A stretch of DNA of 64,000 bases from Bacillus sp. THAF10 (GCF_009363695.1 NZ_CP045403.1:3018001-3082000), one strand, 5' to 3'; positions 47,125-57,348 are shown, numbered from the stretch's first letter. A program made the numbers and translations. Notes: generated by a model not told the origin, from the letters alone.

Positions 47125-48210
47125 CTACTCTACCTTTTCAAGTCGTTCGTTAAATCTGTATCTTCTGCCAGCCTTGGCTTGCAATTCACCATTGAGCACT
47201 ACATTGTCTCCTGTAAAACCAATATGAATTTTCAATAAGCTTCCGCCAACTCCATAAATATTAACTGGGACATTTTGTTCCTCAAACTCTTTAATTCGCT
47301 GCTCACTGAAGCCTCCACTTACCACAATTTTCACATGCTGGTAGCCTTCTTTATCAAGGGCCTCACGAAGTGCAAACACAAGTGGAGCATTTACGCCCCT
47401 TGGATCAAAGGTTCCTAACACATCCTGGTTACGAATAAAATATTGATCAATCATCGTCCGGGAAGTGTCCACACGAACACCCTTTAGTTTGTCACCAAAT
47501 TCTCTTGCAACACGCAGGGCATCCGTTATGACATCATTATTGTAATCAACTAACACTACCAGGTCATCCTCAGGGAATTTGGAATGATATGCTTTGGATG
47601 CTTCCACTACATCTCCATTGAAAAGCTGGATTAATGCGTGAGGCATCGTACCCATCCCTTTTTTTCCCCACCATTCATTCATAGCATGAGTGGCTTGTGC
47701 AGTAGAACCTCCAATATGAGCTGCATAACCATCTCCGGCCTGCTGTGTATAGTGATCATCTCGATCTCCCATAAAAATAACAGGCTTTTGCCCCGCTGCT
47801 TTCACGACATTATAGACATTCGTAGCAACGGATGTTCTTCTGGCCAGTATGCCATCAATTACTCCTTCAAGGTAACCAAAGCTCTGATAAGGACCTGTAA
47901 TGGTCATCACCGTTTCAAATGGCGCAATTTTATCTCCATCTTTTAATGAATAAATTTCAAGTTCATCGGGATTATCAGCAAAGGCTTTTATTAAGGCTAT
48001 TACTTCATCTGTCCCACACAAAACCGCATGGTCCTTTTGAAAAAATTGCATGGTAACAATATTGTCTGGCTTAAATTCTTTTACGATTTCCCTTGTTTTT
48101 AAAAAATAGACAGCTGAAAACCAGCCTTCTTTTACACGTTCATCAAACTTGAAGGTATTGTTTGTCAGCCTATTAATTTTCCCTTGTAGTTTCAATTCAA
48201 TTTCTTTCAT
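47125..48210 (-). CDS. Nicotinate phosphoribosyltransferase-like enzyme (short form)
   Basis: Predicted to form nicotinate mononucleotide from nicotinate and PRPP for NAD salvage. 361 residues, clearly shorter than B. subtilis PncB (about 490) and of the short type II-like group. The TIM-barrel PRPP region shows GDRDDHYTQQAGDGYAAHIG, LVDYNNDVITDALR, GVRVDTSRTM and VVSGGFSEQRI, then a Gly-rich phosphate site (YGVGGSLL). Substrate is assigned by family only. Monocistronic, next to sftA. Confidence 0.82.
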   Translation of the reverse strand: MKEIELKLQGKINRLTNNTFKFDERVKEGWFSAVYFLKTREIVKEFKPDNIVTMQFFQKDHAVLCGTDEVIALIKAFADNPDELEIYSLKDGDKIAPFETVMTITGPYQSFGYLEGVIDGILARRTSVATNVYNVVKAAGQKPVIFMGDRDDHYTQQAGDGYAAHIGGSTAQATHAMNEWWGKKGMGTMPHALIQLFNGDVVEASKAYHSKFPEDDLVVLVDYNNDVITDALRVAREFGDKLKGVRVDTSRTMIDQYFIRNQDVLGTFDPRGVNAPLVFALREALDKEGYQHVKIVVSGGFSEQRIKEFEEQNVPVNIYGVGGSLLKIHIGFTGDNVVLNGELQAKAGRRYRFNERLEKVE

Positions 48211-48277
48211 TCTACATAAAGCTCCTTATAGCCCTGTATAACCAGTTATTATTTTCATTTAAAGCTTTGTTATATGC

Positions 48278-48408
48278 AGCTATTGATTTCCGCCAAAGGG
48301 TAGGCTTTCCGCGAGGCGACCTTGAGACTCCTCGGCTTCGCCTGTTGGGTCTCAAGATTACCGCTTCATTCCAGAGAAGCGTCTACGTCTTTTGCTCAAT
48401 CAACAGCT
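48278..48408. repeat. Dispersed repeat family B, copy 3
   Basis: 131 bp with ends AGCTATTGATT / AATCAACAGCT (one mismatch). Interior GGCTTTCCGCGAGGCGACCT, GAGACTCCTCGGCTTCGCCT and GTCTACGTCTTTTGCTC. Lies in the 325-bp gap between sftA and the pncB-like gene; nothing else is seen there. Confidence 0.78.
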
Positions 48409-48535
48409 AGAAACTACTCACTTTCCACCATCATCTAAAAAAATGAATCCTTTAATAACAATATGCATTAGTTGCTTTCTAGTATTTATAATAATAGAAG
48501 AATCTATCCATTTACAACATTTCCTGATACTAGGC

Positions 48536-51037
48536 TCAATAGTCAGAATCCTTCCATTCCATGAAGTCTTCTTCTGAGACGAGTACATCCCTTGGTTTGC
48601 TTCCCTTTGATGCGGAGATGACACCTTGGTTCTCCATCATTTCCATTAGGCGGGCTGCACGATTATAGCCTATCCGAAATTTTCTTTGTAAGCTAGAGGT
48701 AGAAGCACCACCTTGTTCAATGACAAATTGACAGGCTTCCACAAACAATTCGTCTTCCTCATTGCTTGTGTTTTCTTTTAACAGCTCACTTTGTTCAAAA
48801 AGATAGTTTGGCTTTTGTTCCTGCCTGACATGTGCAACAGCTCTTTCAATTTCCTCATCGGCTACAAAGTTCCCTTGCACTCTAATCGGCTTGGGGGCTC
48901 CGTTTTCGAGCAGCAACATATCTCCTCTTCCTAGTAATCTCTCAGCTCCCCCAATATCAATAATGGTTCGAGAATCCACTTGGGATGAAACGGAAAAAGC
49001 AATACGTGTAGGAATGTTTGCTTTAATTAGCCCTGTGATGACATCTACTGATGGTCGCTGTGTGGCAATTAACAGATGCATACCACAAGCACGAGCTTTT
49101 TGGGCGATACGGCATATCGCTTCTTCCACATCGCTTGGTGCTACCATCATTAAATCAGCCAGTTCATCTATGATGATGACCATATAAGGGAGCGTTTCTT
49201 GGTGATGCTTTTTAGCAAGCTCATTAAATTTGGTGATATCTCTAACTCCGGCATGAACGAAAAGTTCATACCTTCTCTCCATCTCCTCCACTGCCCATTT
49301 TAATGCGGCGGTGGCTGCTTTGACATCTGTAATCACAGGGCTCACAAGATGAGGAATATGATTGTATGGCGTCAGCTCTACCATTTTAGGATCAATCAAT
49401 AGTAGCTTAACTTCATCTGGTGTACTTTTATATAGCAAACTCATAATGATGGAATTGACACACACACTCTTACCAGATCCTGTGGCACCTGCAATTAATC
49501 CATGTGGCATTTTTTGCAAATCAAGCACAACCGGCTTACCTGAAATATCAAGTCCCATAGCAACGGTAAGTGGAGAACTATGTTGGATAAACATTGGATC
49601 CTGAATTATTTCACGGATAAAAACTGGCTTACTTACTCGGTTAGGCACTTCTATCCCAATGGTGTTCTTCCCTGGTATCGGCGCCTCCATCCGAATATCT
49701 CTTGCAGACAAGCTTAGTTTTATATCATCACTAAGGTTCGTAATTTTATTCACTTTCACCCCTGGTTCTGGCTGCACCTCAAATTGTGTGACAGATGGTC
49801 CTTGCGTTGCTTTCACCACTCTCGCACCTACTTTAAAATGGTGAAGTGTTTCATCAAGAAGCCTCTTTTGTTCCAATACCCATTCCTGATCATTCTCGGA
49901 ATGCTGCGGTGGTAATGTTAAAAAGTGAAGAGGTGGTGTTTGATAATAGGGTTGTGGTTCTCCATCCAACGACACTTGTTCTTCTAGATGCTCTACTGGC
50001 TCTTGAATATTTTGTACCTTTGCGCTAGGTTGTTTTTGAGAGTAATCAGATGTTTGCGAAAGCTGTGAATCTCTTTGCCTTCTCTGCTCTAGGGAACGTT
50101 TATCTTGCTTCAGCATTATTACATTAAACGGAACATGCTGTCGTTTTCTTTTTGGCTTTTCATTTTGTTCTTGTTTGATGTCTGTTTCTGCAGTAGCTGC
50201 TGCTTCTTTGGCGGAAAGATAGCCTTCCTGATTAATAGATTCGTCTTGTTTCATCGGTTCTTCTTGTATTACAGCTTCTTCCTGTATAACAGGTTCTTCT
50301 TGTATTACAGCTTCTTCCCGTATAACAGCTTCTTCTTGTATTACAGCTTCTTCTTGTATTACAGCATCTTCTTGTATTACAGCTTCTTCTTGTATTACAG
50401 CTTCTTCTTGTATTACAGCTTCTCCCTGTATAACAACTTCTTCTTGAACATCAGTTTCATCCGGTTGAATATCGGATATCTCCGCTTTCTCCTCTAAAGG
50501 AGATATATCCATTACTTCTTCATTTACCATTACTTCTTCTTGCGAGCTTGTGTCATCTCGTTCTGTTCGTGCAAATTCAAATTCTTCTGTTAGTTCAATT
50601 TCAGGCACATAACCCTCTAGTTTCTTTGGCGGACGAGGATTATTTCCATAAATTGGCGATGGTACCTCTGTTGGATGAAAGGGCTGACTGTCTACTTTTG
50701 TAACCTTTTCAAACTTTTTTTCCTTTTGCCATTTTGCACCCTCATCTTTTTTCTGTGGAGGATCTTCATTTATGTTGTTTTCCTTTTTTTCTTCGTCATT
50801 TAAAGTAACATCCGGCTCTGGACTTCGCTGTGCTTTTTCCCTTTTTGTTCGTCTAGCTTGCTGCCTTTGTTGCTCTTCATCTGGGATGAGAGGAAAACGG
50901 AATTTCCCTGTAGGATATTGATAAGCAACTTTAGCATGAGGATCCTTACCACTTGTTCCTCTTTCCTGCTCCCTTTTAAGCTCTATGACTTTTTCTTCTC
51001 CCTCAATCTGATTAAACAGTTTTTTTATCCAATTCAC
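48536..51037 (-). CDS. sftA: Septum-associated DNA translocase SftA
   Basis: FtsK/SpoIIIE-type ATPase that clears DNA from the closing septum; unlike SpoIIIE it has no transmembrane helices, and none are seen here. An N-terminal region of about 370 residues is variable and acidic, with ten VIQEEA-type hexapeptides; the motor follows with Walker A GATGSGKS (517-524) and Walker B LLLIDPKMVE, then a C-terminal winged-helix gamma domain (GGASTSSLQRKFRIGYNRAA). GTG 51037 gives MNWIKKLF, aligning with B. subtilis SftA MSWLHKFF; GTG 51046 is possible, as the ribosome-binding site is weak. Confidence 0.94.
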   Translation of the reverse strand: MNWIKKLFNQIEGEEKVIELKREQERGTSGKDPHAKVAYQYPTGKFRFPLIPDEEQQRQQARRTKREKAQRSPEPDVTLNDEEKKENNINEDPPQKKDEGAKWQKEKKFEKVTKVDSQPFHPTEVPSPIYGNNPRPPKKLEGYVPEIELTEEFEFARTERDDTSSQEEVMVNEEVMDISPLEEKAEISDIQPDETDVQEEVVIQGEAVIQEEAVIQEEAVIQEDAVIQEEAVIQEEAVIREEAVIQEEPVIQEEAVIQEEPMKQDESINQEGYLSAKEAAATAETDIKQEQNEKPKRKRQHVPFNVIMLKQDKRSLEQRRQRDSQLSQTSDYSQKQPSAKVQNIQEPVEHLEEQVSLDGEPQPYYQTPPLHFLTLPPQHSENDQEWVLEQKRLLDETLHHFKVGARVVKATQGPSVTQFEVQPEPGVKVNKITNLSDDIKLSLSARDIRMEAPIPGKNTIGIEVPNRVSKPVFIREIIQDPMFIQHSSPLTVAMGLDISGKPVVLDLQKMPHGLIAGATGSGKSVCVNSIIMSLLYKSTPDEVKLLLIDPKMVELTPYNHIPHLVSPVITDVKAATAALKWAVEEMERRYELFVHAGVRDITKFNELAKKHHQETLPYMVIIIDELADLMMVAPSDVEEAICRIAQKARACGMHLLIATQRPSVDVITGLIKANIPTRIAFSVSSQVDSRTIIDIGGAERLLGRGDMLLLENGAPKPIRVQGNFVADEEIERAVAHVRQEQKPNYLFEQSELLKENTSNEEDELFVEACQFVIEQGGASTSSLQRKFRIGYNRAARLMEMMENQGVISASKGSKPRDVLVSEEDFMEWKDSDY
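50255..50434 (-). repeat. 18-bp tandem repeat within sftA (10 units)
   Basis: Ten consecutive units encode VIQGEA, VIQEEA, VIQEDA, VIREEA or VIQEEP. Several units are identical in DNA (TCTTGTATTACAGCTTCT on the plus strand), so copy number can change by slippage without a frameshift. Confidence 0.9.
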
Positions 51038-51092
51038 CGCTATCACACTCTTTCTACCTTTTTAGCTTTTTGCTCTAAATCAGACTGGTTGC

Positions 51093-51117
51093 AAAAAACC
51101 ACTAGAAAACTAGTGGT
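51093..51117 (-). terminator. Terminator of ytpQ
   Basis: Minus strand ACCACTAG TTTT CTAGTGGT followed by TTTTTT. Confidence 0.85.
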
Positions 51118-51195
51118 ATCATAAGGTTGTCCTACTTACATGTTCAAGTACTTTAGAAGATAATTCGAAACTTTGGGCTTTTTTTTGCCAGCCCT

Positions 51196-52005
51196 TTATT
51201 GCTGCTTTTTATTATCTTTTCCTAAAATAAAGATTGGCTCAAGCTCCCCTTCTTCATATAGAAAGGATAATGCGGTTATAGGAATTTTTCCATTTACGAA
51301 GAAGCTCATTGTTAATTCAGCCAATATGTCATAACCGACTTCATTCTGAATGTCAGCGATAATTAACACATCTTGGTGTGGGACTGCTACGGTCATAGAT
51401 CCGGTAATTTTCTTTTTAAAAGAATCAAGAAATGAATCATTAAGAATTCTGCTAGCATCATAGCCATCGTTGGAACGAACAAAATAGAATATGTTCCCGG
51501 CAACATGATCTTCTTTTACATTTTCAGTAAGAGACCGAACATTAAACATTGCCATTTCTTTAACTGTATTTTTAGAAAGTCCTTCCCTTTCTAAGAGCTT
51601 TTCATCAATTAGCTTATATGATTTTCCAAGGTCTACTGCATAGTAAATTCGAGTTTCTGCAGTATGCTCATCATATACAAGCGGAATATCGTTGCTTGCT
51701 TTTGGAAACGACGTGGACCTAATCACAGGATAAATAAGCCTCTCCGCTCCGTTTAACCGAATAGGCATCTTCATGCTCGTTAAAGCCTCTTTGATGTAAT
51801 ATACATACTCATCGACAGCCTTTATGTCATTTGTTTGTTCATATTTAGAAACTACCCCTTGAAGAGCAATAGTAATACCTTTATGCGTATCTTTATCTTC
51901 TATTCTTAAGGACTCTTTATCGCGATCATATGTCAACGTCCAGTTAGGATGGGAAAGCTTTTCTTCTAGAATGCGTTTCATTTTCAGTACTGTCATATTT
52001 TCCAT
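51196..52005 (-). CDS. ytpQ: YtpQ, DUF1444 family protein
   Basis: Conserved Bacillus protein of unknown function, 269 residues, soluble alpha/beta. Recognisable segments are [27 protein letters not shown] and [13 protein letters not shown]. Start ATG 52005 follows AAAGGAA by about 11 bp; the TTG at 52014 touches that site. In B. subtilis ytpQ lies directly beside ytpP; here bpr is between them. Confidence 0.88.
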   Translation of the reverse strand: MENMTVLKMKRILEEKLSHPNWTLTYDRDKESLRIEDKDTHKGITIALQGVVSKYEQTNDIKAVDEYVYYIKEALTSMKMPIRLNGAERLIYPVIRSTSFPKASNDIPLVYDEHTAETRIYYAVDLGKSYKLIDEKLLEREGLSKNTVKEMAMFNVRSLTENVKEDHVAGNIFYFVRSNDGYDASRILNDSFLDSFKKKITGSMTVAVPHQDVLIIADIQNEVGYDILAELTMSFFVNGKIPITALSFLYEEGELEPIFILGKDNKKQQ

Positions 52006-52014
52006 GAGAAACAA

Positions 52015-52658
52015 TTCCTTTCTCTGTATTAATCAATCTTTATTGTACAACAAAACGACAAAAGAGTGTAATAGTCGAGATTCTTGTATCCTAAGCTTGA
52101 CAAATATCTCCAAGGCTATCCACAAACATTTGTCTCCAACTAGGATATTTCTCCTGTACTTTTTTCCGATACCTTCTTAAGCACTGACCATTCTCCTTTT
52201 TTTGATAAAAAACAACCGTCCTCTTTACCTCCTTTATTCTTTTAGGAATACAGTCTCTAGGTACAAACACATGTTTTTATTTGGATTACTTGTTTTAAAG
52301 TCAGTAATGGGAATTTCCTCCCATCTATTTTTTTGTACGTTATTAATGGTAAATATATCCTCTATCCTTGCTTATAAATAGAATTTTTTAACATTATTAC
52401 TTTGTTTTACTATTTATTATCCAACCTCTACCAAAAGACTAGATGAAAATTTATGTCTGAATCTATTGGATTATTTTTTGAATTTTCTGATACTTTTCTG
52501 TCAATTTCGACATCATTCTTCTACACGCTTTATTAATCTGAACTTGTCACCGAGATATCCTTACATAAGTTAAATACCTACTAGTTTAGTAGAGGAACTT
52601 TAACGAAAGGGGGAGCGTTCATCGGTTTTTTGACATTTATTTTAAAGGGGGATATGAA
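52015..52658. other. 640-bp region between ytpQ and bpr
   Basis: Holds a possible small minus-strand frame (52091-52270), a terminator-like hairpin on the plus strand (ATGGGA ATTTCC TCCCAT, 52307-52324, then T7), and a 6-bp inverted repeat CTACTA GTT TAGTAG near 52577 that could be an operator for bpr. No sure promoter. Confidence 0.4.
52091..52270 (-). CDS. Possible small or decayed protein gene
   Basis: Frame of 59 codons from a GTG at 52270, reading MFVPRDCIPKRIKEVKRTVV then FYQKKENGQCLRRYRKKVQE and KYPSWRQMFVDSLGDICQA. Composition is protein-like. A strong AAAGGAGG lies inside the frame, 8 bp before an ACG codon, so the true start may be a mutated ATG there. No homologue is recognised. 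Confidence 0.3.
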   Translation of the reverse strand: MFVPRDCIPKRIKEVKRTVVFYQKKENGQCLRRYRKKVQEKYPSWRQMFVDSLGDICQA

Positions 52659-55600
52659 ATGACCAGGAAAAGAAATCGTAATTTTGCTAAAGTGTTTAGT
52701 ATCATTATGTGTTTGTTACTGATCGTCCCAAGCTTTATTCCGCAAAATGCAGCAGCACAAGGAAAAAAAGCATCCATCTCTTTAGGGGAATCAAAAGAAG
52801 TGATGGCAAATAAAATACCTGAAAGATTAACTACACAATTTAGTAAGAATGATGAAAAAGTTACATTCCTAATTAAATTTAAGGACCAAGTGGATACGCT
52901 GGCAGTAGCGGCCAAAGCTGAAAAGTCAGCGAAAATCCAAAAAGCCTCTGCAGGTCAACAAAAACTTATGAAACGCAACGCTGTTGTCTCCGAATTAAGG
53001 GCAACTGCCATTGAAACGCAGGGAAATGTAAAAGAATATCTTGAAAAGGTACAAGCAGAAGGGAAAGCAAAAGACATCCAGTCCTTCTATGTAGTAAACG
53101 GGATGGCCGTTACAGCTACAAAAGAAGTAATGGAAGAACTTGCGAAATTCCCTGAAATTGAAAAACTATTACCAAATGAAACACGTCAGCTAGACCCTTC
53201 AGCAGAAGCAGCTAACACCACTGGAGTTGCAGTGGAGGAAAAACCAGCTGCTGGACTTGCAAATATCGAGTGGGGTGTAGCCCAAATTGGTGCTCCACAG
53301 GCTTGGGAAATGGGTGTGGATGGTCAAGGAACTGTGGTGGCCAGCATTGATACTGGTGTGCAGTGGGATCATCCAGCATTAATGGAAAAATATCGCGGCT
53401 ACAATGCAGGAAATGGTAGTGCAAGTCATGAGTACAACTGGTTTGATGCTACCCCAGCAAACCAATCTACTCCATATGATGATGACGGACATGGAACGCA
53501 CGTAACTGGTACGATGGTTGGTTCTGAGCCTAATGGATCGAACCAGGTTGGAGTTGCACCTGGTGCTAAATGGATCGGTGTTAAAGCATTTACCCCTTCA
53601 GGCGGGACCGATGTAGCCTTACTAGCAGCTGGGGAATGGATACTTGCTCCAAAAGATGCAAACGGAACACCTAATCCAGCGATGGCGCCAGATGTTGTCA
53701 ACAACTCTTGGGGTGGTGGACCTGGATTAGACGAGTGGTATCGTCCGATGGTGCAAGCTTGGGTTGCTGCTGACATCTTCCCTGCTTTTGCAGCTGGAAA
53801 TACAAGAATCGGAAACCCAGGCGGTCCTGGATCTGTATCCACACCTGGTAACTATCCAGAGTCCTTTGCAACAGGGGCAACCGATGTAAACATGAATCTG
53901 GCTAGCTTTTCTTTGCAAGGTCCTTCTCCTTATGATGAAACGAAGCCCGAAGTTTCTGCACCAGGCGTTGGTATTCGATCTTCCTTTCCTGGAAGCAGCT
54001 ATGGTGCTGCAAGTGGAACCTCGATGGCAAGTCCGCATGTGGCTGGGGTTGTAGCACTATTAAAGCAGGTTAACGCTAACTTAACCGTTGCTGACATTGA
54101 AGAAATTTTAATGACAACTGCAACTCCAAGAACGGATACAAACTTCCCTGAATCTCCAAACAACGGATATGGACATGGAATCATCAATGCGTTTGATGCA
54201 GTATCCTCCATTATCTCCGGGCTAGGAAAAATAAAAGGGCAAGTAGCGAAAGACGGTGAAGATAACGATGCTCCTACGTATGAACATTCTGCTCCAGCAG
54301 AAACTTATTCTGGCATGAGTCTTCCATTAAGCATTCATGTTCAAGACAACGTGAGTATCTCGTCTGTCACCCTTCAATACCAAAACACTACTGGTGATTG
54401 GGTAAACCTTGACGCAGAGCGTGCTTCTGGATCTTACAATGATGCAACTTACACTGCAACTATACCTGGCGACGACATTGCAGAGCCTTCTGTATCGTAT
54501 CGCTGGCGCATAGTGGACTTTGGTGGAAATGATGTATCCACAGATACGTATGAAGTAAGCGTTCAACCAGGAATCACCATTGGATACTCTACCGATTTTG
54601 AAACAGACCCAATTGGTTGGTACTCCTTTGGTGCAGAGAATACTTGGCAATGGGGGGCCCCTACAAGTGGGCCAAACGGTGCCAACTCTGGTGAAAAAGT
54701 ATATGCTACTAACCTAGAAGGCAACTACGGAAACCGTGCAAACATGACTCTTGTGATGCCTCCTATCGACCTGCCAGCTGATAGTGCAGCATATTTACAA
54801 TTCATGAACTGGTTCAACCTTGAAACACGGTATGACTTTGCTCATGTATTTGTTTCCACTGACCAAGAAAACTGGACACAGCTTCTCCGCTTTGACGGAA
54901 TCAGCGAAAACTGGACGGCAAGAGAAGTAGACTTATCAGAGTACGCTGGTCAACGTATCTACATCGGCTTTAACGTAACAACAGATGGAAGTGTTGTTCG
55001 ATCAGGCTGGTATCTTGATGATGTCGCATTATCTGCTGAATCTAATGCGAGTGAGTCTGCTTCCACTCAATTGGAAGTGGAAAAAGAAGAGAAAGTAGCA
55101 GTAAAAGAAGAGAAAGTAAATCCGGATAAAATTCATCCTATTGCCACTCCTGAAAAAGCAGAAGCAGTGACAGAGGATGTAAATCCAGCGGTCCTCCCAT
55201 TACATGCACAAGTTACCGTTGTAGAAACAAACCGCTCTGCAAACACGAACCCTGCAAATGGGCAATATGAGCTTTTACATGCAGCAGGAACATTTACGGT
55301 AAAAGCAGAAGCTTATGGGTTCCACCCAGCTGAGCAAACAGTGGAAATTGCACCAGACGGGGAAGCAGTTGCAAACTTTGTGCTAGAAGAAATCGCACAA
55401 GGGACATTAACAGGTACGGTCCTTAACAGCGCAACAGGTGAGCCTGTGTCAAACGCAACCTTAATGTTAGTCGAAGATGCGGCCATTGCTCCTGTTACTA
55501 CAGATGAAAATGGAAACTTCTCCATCACAGCATATGAAGGAGACTACACGCTTCGTGTGATGGCGCCTTCGTATTACAGCGAAAATGTAGAAGTTAGCAT

Positions 55601-57065
55601 TACTGGGGATGAAACTACCGAGCTTGACCTTGAATTACGCCCATTCATTGGATATCCAGGTGAACTAGGATATGACGATGGTACCGCTGAAAATGCACGT
55701 GCCTTCTTTGACGCAGGTAACGGGTGGGCAGTGAAAATGTCGCTACCAGAAGGTCAAAATAGTGCCCTCGTCACTGGCGGATTGTTCCGCTTCTGGGATA
55801 CATCATGGCCAGATCCTGGTGGAACAGACTTTCAAGTAGAGGTTTGGGATGCTACTGGCACAGACGGAGCACCTGGTTCGAAGCTTGCTGGTCCATTTGA
55901 CGGAACGGCACTTCGTACAGGAGAATGGACAACTGTTGATTTGGCTGCACATGGGATCATTGTAGAACAAGACTTCTATATGGTTTACATCCAGTCTCAC
56001 CCTAACCCGAATACACCTGGTCTTGGAACGGATGAAGATGGAGAATTTGCTGGACGCAGCTGGCAATACGTTGGCGGAGCATGGTCACCATCTCCAGAAG
56101 AAGAAGGCAACTATATGATCCGAGCACTTGTGAACTTTGAAGTAACACCACCAACAATCACTTCTCCTGCTGATGGTTCTTACACAAATGAATCTTCAGT
56201 CACAGTAGAAGGGAACGCGTCTCCTACTACAACCGTTCATGTGTTAAACAATGGAGAGGAAGTTGCCACTGCTACAGCCACGGACGAAGGAACATTTACA
56301 GTAGACATTGAGCTTGGTGAAGGCGAAAACGTCCTAACTGCTAAATCTTCAACAGAAACTGGCGAAACTGAGGAATCTGTTCCAGTAACCATTGTCCTTG
56401 ATCAAGACGCTCCTGAGCTTGCGATTACAAGCCCAGCTGATAAATCCAAAACCAATCGTGAAACAGTAACGGTTACTGGAACGGTTGCAGATGCAAACCT
56501 TAAGTTTGTAAAAGTTAATGGTCAAAAAGCAACGGTAACGGATGGCACTTATTCTCACCGTGTCATGCTTGAGAATGGGGAAAATAACATTCGCGTTGTG
56601 GCAGTAGATTTAGCAGGAAATCGAGTGCGTGAAAATGTGACGATTTATGCTAAATATAACGCACCAGAAATTTCTAATCTTCAACCAACAGAGGATAAGC
56701 ATTTACGTGCCGGTGAATCAGTGAAGATTGAGTTTAATAGTGAAGAAGACTTACGTGCAACATTCTCCATCCGCATGCCGCTGACAAATACAGCGACCAT
56801 GATGCAAGGAAACGATGTGAATTACAATGTAAGTAACGCTGTTGAGCTTCCTTTAATGGAACAATCTCCTGGTTACTATGTTGGTTACTGGACGGCCACT
56901 TCAAGCGTGGTCGCAAGTGGAGCGGAAATTGAAGTAAAGGTAGTCGATGACTTTGAAAATGTAACGCGCGCTATCGCAGATGGGAAACTGTATATTAATG
57001 AACCAGAAGAGGATAATGGAAAAGGGAAAAAGAAGCCTAAAAAGCCAAAAAAGAAGAAAAACTAA
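52659..57065 (+). CDS. bpr: Bacillopeptidase F, secreted S8 subtilase
   Basis: Large extracellular serine protease. Signal peptide (about 1-33, ending NAAAQ), inhibitor_I9-like propeptide to about 190, subtilisin domain with D231 (ASIDTGVQW), H278 (GHGTHVTG), oxyanion N381 (FAAGN) and S455 (GTSMASPH), then carboxypeptidase-regulatory-like, jelly-roll and Ig-like/glucodextranase-type beta domains. It is colinear with B. subtilis Bpr (1433 residues) over nearly all its 1468 residues. The C-terminus ends in a Lys/Pro tail (KKKPKKPKKKKN). ATG follows AAAGGGGGAT. Located between ytpQ and ytpP, not at the B. subtilis bpr site. Confidence 0.95.
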   Translation: MTRKRNRNFAKVFSIIMCLLLIVPSFIPQNAAAQGKKASISLGESKEVMANKIPERLTTQFSKNDEKVTFLIKFKDQVDTLAVAAKAEKSAKIQKASAGQQKLMKRNAVVSELRATAIETQGNVKEYLEKVQAEGKAKDIQSFYVVNGMAVTATKEVMEELAKFPEIEKLLPNETRQLDPSAEAANTTGVAVEEKPAAGLANIEWGVAQIGAPQAWEMGVDGQGTVVASIDTGVQWDHPALMEKYRGYNAGNGSASHEYNWFDATPANQSTPYDDDGHGTHVTGTMVGSEPNGSNQVGVAPGAKWIGVKAFTPSGGTDVALLAAGEWILAPKDANGTPNPAMAPDVVNNSWGGGPGLDEWYRPMVQAWVAADIFPAFAAGNTRIGNPGGPGSVSTPGNYPESFATGATDVNMNLASFSLQGPSPYDETKPEVSAPGVGIRSSFPGSSYGAASGTSMASPHVAGVVALLKQVNANLTVADIEEILMTTATPRTDTNFPESPNNGYGHGIINAFDAVSSIISGLGKIKGQVAKDGEDNDAPTYEHSAPAETYSGMSLPLSIHVQDNVSISSVTLQYQNTTGDWVNLDAERASGSYNDATYTATIPGDDIAEPSVSYRWRIVDFGGNDVSTDTYEVSVQPGITIGYSTDFETDPIGWYSFGAENTWQWGAPTSGPNGANSGEKVYATNLEGNYGNRANMTLVMPPIDLPADSAAYLQFMNWFNLETRYDFAHVFVSTDQENWTQLLRFDGISENWTAREVDLSEYAGQRIYIGFNVTTDGSVVRSGWYLDDVALSAESNASESASTQLEVEKEEKVAVKEEKVNPDKIHPIATPEKAEAVTEDVNPAVLPLHAQVTVVETNRSANTNPANGQYELLHAAGTFTVKAEAYGFHPAEQTVEIAPDGEAVANFVLEEIAQGTLTGTVLNSATGEPVSNATLMLVEDAAIAPVTTDENGNFSITAYEGDYTLRVMAPSYYSENVEVSITGDETTELDLELRPFIGYPGELGYDDGTAENARAFFDAGNGWAVKMSLPEGQNSALVTGGLFRFWDTSWPDPGGTDFQVEVWDATGTDGAPGSKLAGPFDGTALRTGEWTTVDLAAHGIIVEQDFYMVYIQSHPNPNTPGLGTDEDGEFAGRSWQYVGGAWSPSPEEEGNYMIRALVNFEVTPPTITSPADGSYTNESSVTVEGNASPTTTVHVLNNGEEVATATATDEGTFTVDIELGEGENVLTAKSSTETGETEESVPVTIVLDQDAPELAITSPADKSKTNRETVTVTGTVADANLKFVKVNGQKATVTDGTYSHRVMLENGENNIRVVAVDLAGNRVRENVTIYAKYNAPEISNLQPTEDKHLRAGESVKIEFNSEEDLRATFSIRMPLTNTATMMQGNDVNYNVSNAVELPLMEQSPGYYVGYWTATSSVVASGAEIEVKVVDDFENVTRAIADGKLYINEPEEDNGKGKKKPKKPKKKKN

Positions 57066-57083
57066 GTAGAGTTTTTGTGAAGG

Positions 57084-57118
57084 GGCAGTCACTTTCGGGT
57101 GATTGCCTGTTTTTTTTT
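57084..57118 (+). terminator. Terminator of bpr
   Basis: GGCAGTCAC TTTCGG GTGATTGCC (one G-U) followed by TGTTTTTTTT. Confidence 0.85.
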
Positions 57119-57298
57119 GGGTGTTGATGTGGTGGACCTTGCATTTATGGGAGTGGAATTAATTTATCGTCAAACTTTTGATTTTATGAGCGACTTTTTC
57201 ATTTTATCGTCCACTTGAGGCAAGATAAAGGCCATTCGACACAAAACCACAAATTTCGCAATCGCCTCCCTTTTCCCCCACTCCACCAAAAATCACCA

Positions 57299-57332
57299 CA
57301 AAAAAAACCAGCCACCCCACAGATGACCGGCT
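57299..57332 (-). terminator. Terminator of ytpP
   Basis: Minus strand CCGGTCATC ... GGGTGGCTGG (9 pairs, some G-U) followed by TTTTTTTT. Confidence 0.7.
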
Positions 57333-57348
57333 TTCCCAAAAACAAAAA

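Noticed and set aside
50105..50497. 130-codon plus-strand frame rich in Phe/Tyr/Leu
   Set aside because: Antisense image of the 18-bp repeat array in sftA.
53426..53842. 138-codon minus-strand frame inside bpr
   Set aside because: Shadow of the well-conserved subtilisin domain on the other strand.
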